Source of the DNA: Planctomycetaceae bacterium
GTDB taxonomy: Bacteria > Planctomycetota > Planctomycetia > Pirellulales > Thermoguttaceae
Reading direction: 5' to 3'
NCBI GenBank assembly: GCA_031261125.1
Contig: JAISJZ010000366.1
Coordinates: 1-8,339 of the forward strand
Length of the DNA stretch: 8,339 bases
Position 1 is the first letter of the stretch. Each line of letters starts with the position of its first letter. Made by a program: the position numbers and the translations under genes. The notes under the pieces are model-generated. The model was not told where the DNA came from and searched no databases. It saw only the letters and a program-made list of their open reading frames with translations. This document shows, in pieces, positions 1-4,683 of the stretch.

Positions 1-226
1 CGATAACGATTACACCTACATTACGAAGTTGATAATACCGGACAGGGCAATACAGGAAACACGGCTCGTTCGGCAGGGGTTCGGACGCGTTGAATACATT
101 TACACGGTACCGCGGGGGCAGGAGTTGATAGATGCCGGCGTGAAGGAAATGACGGTGCGGGCAACGCCGGTACGACCGGGACCCGGTCAACCGATGGTCT
201 ATACCATTCCGCTGGTGAGCGATTAA
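1..226 (+). CDS. 3' end of an unidentified protein (partial)
   Basis: The reading frame is open from the window edge to a TAA at 224-226, giving about 75 C-terminal residues that begin DNDYTYITKL. It is best read as the tail of a longer gene: the frame has no stop upstream of the internal TTG at 29, and no ribosome site precedes that TTG. The tail alternates hydrophobic and polar residues, suggesting beta structure (VEYIYTVPRG, MTVRATPVR), and has a Pro/Gly-rich linker (RPGPGQP) near the end. I do not recognise the family. The lipoprotein gene 105 bases downstream is on the same strand, so the two could be co-transcribed. No terminator is visible between them. Confidence is good that it codes, nil for function. 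Confidence 0.6.
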   Translation, partial: DNDYTYITKLIIPDRAIQETRLVRQGFGRVEYIYTVPRGQELIDAGVKEMTVRATPVRPGPGQPMVYTIPLVSD

Positions 227-290
227 GACCAGATAAAATTTAACGGTTGTACCGGTTTTCCCTAATGTTTCGGTTGTATCAATCCGATAA

Positions 291-311
291 GAGTGAAAGA
301 CAAATTCACTC
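291..311 (+). repeat. Hairpin in the leader of the Cys-rich lipoprotein gene
   Basis: A 7-bp perfect inverted repeat, GAGTGAA (291-297) and TTCACTC (305-311), encloses the 7-base loop AGACAAA. It lies 9 bases before the AAGGA ribosome site, so it could shape the leader RNA or serve as a protein-binding site. No T-run follows, which argues against a terminator. The rest of 227-331 shows no convincing -35/-10 pair. Confidence 0.35.
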
Positions 312-331
312 CCCCCATTAAGGAAAAAACA

Positions 332-949
332 ATGAAACGGACTGGTTTAATCGGCGTTGTTCTCTTATTGTGCTTGTCCCTCTCAACAACGGGCTGCCTG
401 TGCGGACGTTATGCCCGTCCCTGCGGTCCTATACTGGGCTGTGCCTCTCCCGTCGGTGCCGGTGTAGTCGATTACGTTGACGGTCAGCCCGGCGCGTGCG
501 AAGCGGACTGCGGTACCAACTGCGCTCCGGCTGCCGGATACGGTACTTATCCCCGGTACTACGGCGGCAATCCGTTCGGATGCCTGAACACGATAGGTAA
601 CGGTATTGCCAATGTCGGCGAAGGTGCCGTGTGCTTGGCAGCATCGCCGTTTATTTTCGTCGGTAAAATCATCACCGGCGGCTGTTACGGATATGAATGG
701 TATCCGAACTGCGGGTGCAGCGGCGAAGTATATTACGGCGACAACTGCTATCAGCAGCACGATTTTTGCAACCCGTGCGCCGGTGCCGCAACGACCGGTT
801 GTTCCCGCTGCTCCGGCGGTTATTCCGAAGGAATTCAACCGGCAGTCCCGGCTGTTAATCCGCAGCCGTCAAAAGTATCGCAAACGTCCTTTCGGCAGAT
901 GCAGCCGCAACGTCTTGTTGCCCCGCCGCGTCCGGCAGTTGTCCGGTAG
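332..949 (+). CDS. Cysteine-rich secreted lipoprotein, unknown function
   Basis: This 205-residue protein starts at ATG 332, preceded by AAGGA at 320-324. A GTG 13 codons upstream is in frame but would put polar residues (KDKFTPPIKEK) before the signal peptide, so I reject it. Residues 1-21 form a lipoprotein signal peptide (MKRTG, a hydrophobic core, then LSTTGC), with Cys22 as the expected lipid-anchored residue. The mature part has 16 further cysteines, many in CxC, CxxC or C-Gly-Cys spacing, and is rich in Gly and Tyr. A hydrophobic stretch around residues 95-115 (AVCLAASPFIFVGKIITGG) interrupts it. The C-terminal 45 residues are Pro/Gln/Val-rich, Cys-free and probably disordered. An even number of cysteines in an exported protein suggests disulfides or metal binding, but no family is recognised. 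The gene ends exactly where the convergent gene ends, with no bases between. Confidence 0.8.
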   Translation: MKRTGLIGVVLLLCLSLSTTGCLCGRYARPCGPILGCASPVGAGVVDYVDGQPGACEADCGTNCAPAAGYGTYPRYYGGNPFGCLNTIGNGIANVGEGAVCLAASPFIFVGKIITGGCYGYEWYPNCGCSGEVYYGDNCYQQHDFCNPCAGAATTGCSRCSGGYSEGIQPAVPAVNPQPSKVSQTSFRQMQPQRLVAPPRPAVVR

Positions 950-1870
950 TTAATTGCCGGCATCGTTGTAGAATTGCTTTGTATCAAGGTCATCCAGTAC
1001 GATAACGCCGTGAATGGAACCGGCGAGTTGCGGGTCGTGCCACGTCCAAACGACTTTGCCGTCCGGTGCGAACTCGGCAACCTGCTGCCCTTTCTTGCTG
1101 TCGTCGGCACCGTGTCCCGTCCACGTTGCCGCGACGATATTGCCGTTCTTCAATACTTGGAATTGACTCATAAAATAGAACAGCAGCCCCGCCGGTTCCG
1201 GTTTACCGCCCCAGCGTTTCACCGCGTTGTTGTCCTTGTCAATCTCCGCAAGAAAACCGCCGTAGCCCGCCGCCGCCAATTTGTTGCCGTTCGGCAATTC
1301 CGAAATCTGATAAATGTACTGCGCATCAGGAAGCGTCGTCTCTTTCAATATCTTACCGGTTAAATCCGTTTCGTAAATCTTGTCTGTATTGGAACCGAAC
1401 AGCAGCGTATCCCGATTTGTACGGCGGATTTGCCGAATCTTGATAAACTTCTGGAAATTCCAAGCCGCAATTTCTTTGTCGCCTTCATCGAACACAAAAA
1501 AACCGGCACCGTCCCGGTCGCAGGCGAGAACCGTCCGTCCGTCCGGCAAACGGATTGCACTCATCGCACCGCCGTACCGGTTTTTGTCGAATTTTTCACG
1601 GACAACTTTCTGTGTTGTTAAATCATATTCCCTGTATCCGCCCTGTGTCGGCATTGCAACGAGAACCCGGTTATCACCGGTAAGTTGCAGCCCCCACGCT
1701 TTTCCGCCTTCAAGGGCAATGCACCAATTTTTTTCCGATGCCGTTTGGTCAACGTACAGCATTTGTCCGCGGGATTCATCAAGGAGCAGAAGTTTGTGTT
1801 TGACCGGCTCCGCAGCGGAGACGAAAGAACAAAACAGAACGAAACAAAAACAAAGAAGTAAGCGTTGCAT
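950..1870 (-). CDS. Secreted beta-propeller-like protein
   Basis: The chosen ATG at 1870 gives 306 residues starting MQRLLLCFCFVLF. A TTG four codons upstream (1882) would overlap the rex stop as TTGA and cannot be excluded. Residues 1-19 are a Sec signal peptide with a likely signal peptidase I site after VSA (residue 19), so the product is exported. The rest is built of repeating short beta strands with a recurrent pattern of a name/value strand, polar turn and L/I-P-[DN]-G (AIRLPDGRTVLAC, SELPNGNKLAAAG, VLKNGNIVAATW). This is typical of six- to eight-bladed propellers of the PQQ-dehydrogenase or arylsulfotransferase-like fold. A C-terminal FAPDGKVVWTWHDP followed by IHGVIVLDDLDT resembles propeller proteins commonly annotated as hypothetical in planctomycetes. 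No catalytic residues can be assigned, so it may bind a ligand or protein instead. It is the second gene of the rex unit, starting 8 bases after the rex stop. Confidence 0.75.
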   Translation of the reverse strand: MQRLLLCFCFVLFCSFVSAAEPVKHKLLLLDESRGQMLYVDQTASEKNWCIALEGGKAWGLQLTGDNRVLVAMPTQGGYREYDLTTQKVVREKFDKNRYGGAMSAIRLPDGRTVLACDRDGAGFFVFDEGDKEIAAWNFQKFIKIRQIRRTNRDTLLFGSNTDKIYETDLTGKILKETTLPDAQYIYQISELPNGNKLAAAGYGGFLAEIDKDNNAVKRWGGKPEPAGLLFYFMSQFQVLKNGNIVAATWTGHGADDSKKGQQVAEFAPDGKVVWTWHDPQLAGSIHGVIVLDDLDTKQFYNDAGN

Positions 1871-1878
1871 TGGTCTTA

Positions 1879-2562
1879 TCAAAGGTTAGGGTTCATAATG
1901 TCCTGGGGCGGCAGTATCGCCGATGCGGTACTGCTTTTCAATCTGCTGGACAAAACAGCAAAACTGGCAGAAAATTTCACGTCTTCGTAAATGACTTCCG
2001 GCGGCAAATCAAGTTTGACCGGTGTATAATTCCAAATTGCCTGAACACCGATGAAAATCAGAGCGTCCGCCGATACTTGCGCCGCCGGCGGCGGTACCGT
2101 TAAAATACCGATTTTGATACCCGCATCTTTCCCGCGTTCAGCAATTTCTCCGAAATCATAAACCGGTTTACCGTGAAATTTCTGCCCGATTTTTTGAGGG
2201 TCGCTGTCAAATGCCGCAACAATATTCAATCCGTGTTCCGCAAACCGTTCATAACCCAAAATCGCATTACCGAGGTTGCCGGCCCCAATAAGGAATGCGT
2301 TGAGCGTTTTATCCCAGCCGAGAAACTTGTTTATTGTATCAATCAATTCTGCGACATTATACCCGATTTTCGGTCGTCCGGTAATGCCGGTAATGGATAA
2401 ATCTTTGCGGACTTGAACACTTAATTGTCCGAATTCGTCGGCAATTTGCGTACAGGAGACCAGCGTTTCACCGCGTTTGTGCAGTTCTTCGAGAAACCGC
2501 AGATAGACCGGCAAACGCTGAATACTTGGAATCGGGAACGATTTAACGGGAACGTTCAGCAT
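1879..2562 (-). CDS. rex: Redox-sensing transcriptional repressor Rex
   Basis: Rex is a homodimeric DNA-binding repressor that senses the NADH/NAD+ ratio: NADH binding releases it from operators of fermentation and respiration genes. This 227-residue protein matches the usual 205-230 length. Residues 12-68 form the winged helix-turn-helix (IPSIQRLPVYLRFL through QVRKDLS, then GRPKIGYNV). The Rossmann domain begins with FLIGAGNLGNA (GxGxxG-type loop, residues 93-98), and the acidic residue expected to hold the NAD(H) ribose is Asp119 in AAFDSD. The segments IGILTVP and AIWNYTPVKLDLP follow in the family order, and the C-terminal helix that is swapped in the dimer is residues 196-210. ATG 2562 has no Shine-Dalgarno site. 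The propeller gene follows immediately. Expression may be controlled by the leader structure at 2656-2804. Family assignment is firm; its targets are unknown. Confidence 0.95.
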   Translation of the reverse strand: MLNVPVKSFPIPSIQRLPVYLRFLEELHKRGETLVSCTQIADEFGQLSVQVRKDLSITGITGRPKIGYNVAELIDTINKFLGWDKTLNAFLIGAGNLGNAILGYERFAEHGLNIVAAFDSDPQKIGQKFHGKPVYDFGEIAERGKDAGIKIGILTVPPPAAQVSADALIFIGVQAIWNYTPVKLDLPPEVIYEDVKFSASFAVLSSRLKSSTASAILPPQDIMNPNL

Positions 2563-2572
2563 ATTTTTTCAG

Positions 2573-2605
2573 TACAAAAGTATCAATAAATTTATACTTA
2601 TTGTA
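2573..2605. repeat. Imperfect AT-rich inverted repeat upstream of rex
   Basis: TACAAAAGTAT (2573-2583) and ATACTTATTGTA (2594-2605) are inverted copies that differ only by one inserted base, separated by 10 bases. The repeat ends about 10 bases before the rex ATG. It could be an operator, including for Rex itself, but it does not match the well-described Rex consensus of TTGTGAA half-sites four bases apart. It also contains TATAAA-like hexamers that could be a weak minus-strand -10, without a good -35. Confidence 0.35.
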
Positions 2606-2661
2606 ATAGGAACAGAGGGCGGGGAATAGGGGGTAGGAGATAGGAAAAACGGTATCCCGCT

Positions 2662-2692
2662 AAAAAAAACCGCCTGCCGGAGCAAGCGGTTT
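2662..2692 (-). terminator. Intrinsic terminator, minus strand only
   Basis: Read on the minus strand, AAACCGCTTGC (2692-2682) and GCAGGCGGTTT (2677-2667) form an 11-bp stem with a single G-U pair. They close on UCCG, a member of the stable UNCG tetraloop class. The stem runs straight into a T-run ending at 2662 (eight T in all, five beyond the stem). On the plus strand the G-U pair becomes a C-A mismatch and no T-run follows, so it is directional. No annotated gene ends just upstream on this strand, so it must end a short transcript or act as an attenuator ahead of rex, whose ATG lies 100 bases further on. Confidence 0.85.
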
Positions 2693-2726
2693 AACAACAC
2701 CCCCTCAACACAACAGCATTATTTTT

Positions 2727-2762
2727 TCACGTTTGCTGCGGGCTGTTGTTGGTGCCAGGCAT
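2727..2762 (-). CDS. Possible 11-residue leader peptide
   Basis: The peptide would be MPGTNNSPQQT, started by ATG 2762 with AGGA at 2771-2768 and a 5-base spacer, then stopped by TGA 2729-2727. It sits about 15 bases after the predicted transcript start and before the terminator, which is the normal place of a leader peptide. Such a Shine-Dalgarno match is notable where most neighbouring genes have none. The peptide has no run of one amino acid, so classic amino-acid attenuation is not suggested. An ORF this short can easily arise by chance. Confidence 0.25.
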   Translation of the reverse strand: MPGTNNSPQQT

Positions 2763-2781
2763 TGTTATCCTGACGGAAGAT

Positions 2782-2804
2782 ATTATATGCACAAGGCGTG
2801 CCAA
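2782..2804 (-). promoter_or_regulatory. Sigma-54-like promoter overlapping a TATAAT box
   Basis: On the minus strand, TTGGCACGCCTTGTGCAT (2804-2787) has GG, ten bases, then GC, as required for a sigma-54 -24/-12 promoter. The TGGCACG part is perfect and the -12 block has one mismatch (GTGCA for TTGCA). A perfect TATAAT overlaps at 2787-2782 but has no -35 hexamer at the right distance. Both readings predict a start near 2775-2777, just before the leader ORF and terminator. Confidence 0.5.
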
Positions 2805-2817
2805 CCGCGAAAAAAGT

Positions 2818-2846
2818 TTTAACTCCTTAAAATACAAGGAGTTAAA
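2818..2846. repeat. 11-bp perfect inverted repeat
   Basis: TTTAACTCCTT (2818-2828) and AAGGAGTTAAA (2836-2846) are perfect inverted copies around the 7-base spacer AAAATAC. On the minus strand the stem is followed two bases later by TTTTTT, so it could be a terminator protecting the 2777 transcript from read-through. It could equally be an operator between the divergent leuB and leader promoters, since it lies just upstream of the -24 element. No gene ends nearby on the minus strand. On the plus strand no T-run follows. Confidence 0.6.
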
Positions 2847-2934
2847 GCAAAAGCAATGATTCGGTTAAATGTGTTTCAAAATGATACACCCCTGCGTTAT
2901 TTTGCAAAAAACGGTGCAAAGCAATACAGAGTTC

Positions 2935-2962
2935 TTGAAAGAAGTGTTTTTCGTGTTATATT
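2935..2962 (+). promoter_or_regulatory. Main candidate promoter of leuB
   Basis: TTGAAA (2935-2940) and TATATT (2957-2962) are each one base from the sigma-70 consensus and are 16 bases apart. A start near 2969 would give a leader of about 53 bases, which contains a small hairpin, ACGGC/GCCGT at 2978-2993. A near-repeat, GCAAAAGCAAT (2847-2857) and GCAAAGCAAT (2916-2925), and the palindrome TTTTGCAAAA (2900-2909) lie upstream and may be regulatory. Confidence 0.55.
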
Positions 2963-2995
2963 TAACTACGTCAAAAAACGGCGGTACAGCCGTCC

Positions 2996-3004
2996 TGCTA
3001 TAAT
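2996..3004 (+). promoter_or_regulatory. Extended -10 box close to the leuB start
   Basis: TGCTATAAT is a perfect extended -10 element with no matching -35. Transcription from it would begin about 10 bases before the leuB ATG, giving a nearly leaderless messenger. The pyrimidine-rich bases before the ATG (CTCCCTTCCCCA) contain no ribosome site, which fits leaderless or Shine-Dalgarno-independent initiation. Confidence 0.4.
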
Positions 3005-3021
3005 TCCTGCTCCCTTCCCCA

Positions 3022-4080
3022 ATGCTTAAAATTGCCGTTATCGGCGGCGACGGAACCGGTCCCGAAGTCATCGCCGAAAGTATCAAAGTCCTCAAAGCGG
3101 TCAGCAAACTCGAAAACTTCACGCTGCAACTCGACGAATTCGACATCAACGGCGCACGGTACGTTAAAACCGGCACAATTATTACCGATGAGGAAATTGC
3201 AACGCTGCGGAAGTACCGGTCGATTCTTTTCGGTGCCGTCGGTCGTCCCGACATTGCGCCGGGTATCTTGGAACGCGGTTTTTTGCTTCGGTTGCGGTTT
3301 GAGTTTGACCAGTACATCAATTTGCGACCGGTGAAACTGTTCCCCGGTGTTGAAACGCCGTTGAAAAATAAAAAACCGGAGGACCTGGATTTCGTCGTTG
3401 TCCGCGAAAACACCGAAGATATGTACGCCGGAATCGGCGGATTCCTGCACAAGGGAACGCCGTCGGAAGTGGCAACGCAAACCGCTATTTTTACCCGGAA
3501 GGGCTGCGAACGCTGTATCCGCTGGGCGTTTGAATATACCCGCAAACGCAATAATCCGAAGGGTAAAAAGTTGACACTTGTGGCAAAGACAAACGTACTG
3601 ACTTACGGACACGACCTTTGGTGGAGGACGTTCCAAGATGTGGCAAAGGAATATCCCGACGTAAAAACGGATTACAATCACGTTGACGCGTGCTGTATCT
3701 ATATGGTGGACAGCCCGGAGCGGTACGATGTGATTGTTACGACGAATATGTTCGGCGACATTATCACGGACTTGGGGGCGATTTTGCAGGGCGGTCTCGG
3801 TGTAGCGGCAGGCGGCAACATCAACCCGGATGAAGGCGGAACGTCAATGTACGAACCGATTGGCGGCAGCGCACCGGACTTTACCGGCAAGAATCAAATC
3901 AATCCGATAGCGGCGATACTTTCCGGTGCGCTGCTGTTGGAACAGGAAGGTTATACCGCAGCGGCACAGCGGATTCAGAACTCCGTTTTGAAAGTAGTGC
4001 AAAAGATGAAGAGTCAAGCCGCCGCCAAAATGGGTTTTTCGACAACCGAAGTCGGCGGCTTGGTTTGCGAAAATCTTTAA
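3022..4080 (+). CDS. leuB: 3-isopropylmalate dehydrogenase (LeuB type)
   Basis: This cytosolic enzyme of leucine biosynthesis oxidises and decarboxylates 3-isopropylmalate to 2-oxoisocaproate with NAD+ and a divalent metal. The 352-residue length is normal. It begins KIAVIGGDGTGPEV, the family start. The substrate helix GFLLRLRFEFDQYINLRP resembles actinobacterial LeuB, with hydrophobic residues where isocitrate enzymes carry Ser/Asn. Expected active-site residues are present: Arg92, Arg102, Arg128, Tyr135, Lys189, Asp222, Asp246 and Asp250. Two points blur the assignment. The RENTEDMYAG segment looks more like isocitrate or homoisocitrate dehydrogenase. The cofactor loop reads EPIGGSAPD, with Gly281 where most homologues have His. 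Tartrate or malate dehydrogenase activity of this superfamily is therefore possible. No leuC, leuD or leuA is in the window. ATG 3022 has no ribosome site. Confidence 0.8.
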   Translation: MLKIAVIGGDGTGPEVIAESIKVLKAVSKLENFTLQLDEFDINGARYVKTGTIITDEEIATLRKYRSILFGAVGRPDIAPGILERGFLLRLRFEFDQYINLRPVKLFPGVETPLKNKKPEDLDFVVVRENTEDMYAGIGGFLHKGTPSEVATQTAIFTRKGCERCIRWAFEYTRKRNNPKGKKLTLVAKTNVLTYGHDLWWRTFQDVAKEYPDVKTDYNHVDACCIYMVDSPERYDVIVTTNMFGDIITDLGAILQGGLGVAAGGNINPDEGGTSMYEPIGGSAPDFTGKNQINPIAAILSGALLLEQEGYTAAAQRIQNSVLKVVQKMKSQAAAKMGFSTTEVGGLVCENL

Positions 4081-4119
4081 CAGGGTATTACGGCACTTTG
4101 ACTTTTTCCACGACCGGCG

Positions 4120-4683
4120 ATGATTACTTTCTCTTGCACCTGCGGCAAACGGTACTGTACGGATGATGATAAGGCGGGAGAACAATTCCGCTGTCCGCTG
4201 TGTCAAACCGTTATGGTTGTACCGGCAACGGCTGCCGAAATGGTAACGGACTTTATGTCTTCTGCCGTATGGATGAAATCAGGCACCGTTACTCCGCCGC
4301 CGGTGCCGCCGCCGGTTTTCCATACAACTCCGGCATCGGTTTCCCATTCGGGTCCTCCGCCGGTGCCGCCGCCGAAACAGCCGAAGTATCCGTTCTCTTT
4401 CCGCCTTTCGCTGCCGCATTGGTTTCTGCTGCTTGCCGTTCTGTTGCTGTTGAATGCTGCTTTATTGACGGCATTGCTGTTGAAACCCGCACAGGAGCCA
4501 TCCTCGGCAATGGATGGAAGGGATGCAATACAGCAACCCGAACAACCGGAGGGGAAACCCGTCGAGGAAATAAAACCCGAAAAACAGGAAGAAGAAACCG
4601 ACACAATACCGGTCGAACCGATTCCGTCTGACATTTTTTCATTCCGGTACGATGTCAATGACGCTGATTTCAGACGGACATAA
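4120..4683 (+). CDS. Zinc-ribbon, proline-rich, single-pass membrane protein
   Basis: The 187-residue protein starts with a zinc-ribbon-like segment: Cys6, Cys8, Cys13 and Cys25-x-x-Cys28, in ITFSCTCGKRY and RCPLCQ. Residues 56-88 are a linker with two copies of PPPVPPP (59-65 and 79-85, encoded by near-identical 21-base segments). One strong membrane helix follows at about 101-121 (WFLLLAVLLLLNAALLTALLL). The tail from 122 is acidic and Pro/Glu-rich (EQPEGKPVEEIKPEKQEEE) and probably disordered. Zinc ribbons followed by proline linkers and one membrane helix are common in planctomycete proteins of unknown function. The ribbon would face the cytoplasm and the acidic tail the periplasm by the positive-inside rule. 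It follows leuB by 39 bases and may be co-transcribed. Its last 45 bases overlap the convergent phosphoesterase gene. No ribosome site precedes ATG 4120. Confidence 0.75.
   Translation: MITFSCTCGKRYCTDDDKAGEQFRCPLCQTVMVVPATAAEMVTDFMSSAVWMKSGTVTPPPVPPPVFHTTPASVSHSGPPPVPPPKQPKYPFSFRLSLPHWFLLLAVLLLLNAALLTALLLKPAQEPSSAMDGRDAIQQPEQPEGKPVEEIKPEKQEEETDTIPVEPIPSDIFSFRYDVNDADFRRT

Larger units (their letters stand above)
2662..2777 (-). ncRNA. Candidate small RNA or rex leader transcript
   Basis: A promoter-like element predicting a start near 2777 and the terminator ending at 2662 delimit a transcript of about 116 bases. Inside it, ACAACAGC and GCTGTTGT (plus-strand positions 2742-2749 and 2710-2717) form an 8-bp perfect stem around a 24-base loop. 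A second TGTTGTT at 2693-2700 could pair with the same 5' segment, giving alternative folds. A short ORF (2727-2762) overlaps the first arm of the stem. It shows no signature of SRP RNA, RNase P RNA, tmRNA or 6S RNA that I can recognise. The two readings are a free-standing small RNA, or the prematurely ended leader of rex. Existence is inferred from signals only. Confidence 0.4.

Noticed and set aside
293..331. GTG start at 293 for the lipoprotein
   Set aside because: It adds a polar, charged segment before the signal peptide and has no ribosome site, whereas ATG 332 has AAGGA.
383..838. 151-codon minus-strand frame opposite the Cys-rich lipoprotein
   Set aside because: The plus strand has a ribosome site, signal peptide and lipobox; the antisense product has no family signal.
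2573..2605. Classical Rex operator in front of rex
   Set aside because: Neither TTGTGAA-N4-TTCACAA nor TTGTTAA-N4-TTAACAA is present; only an unrelated AT-rich dyad.
2662..2692. Terminator on the plus strand as well
   Set aside because: The stem has a C-A mismatch in that direction and is followed by AACAAC, not a T-run.
2865..3681. Long minus-strand reading frames opposite leuB (about 228 and 227 codons)
   Set aside because: They lie antisense to a complete, well-conserved dehydrogenase and their translations look like low-complexity shadows (Arg/Phe/Ser-rich) with no recognisable motif.
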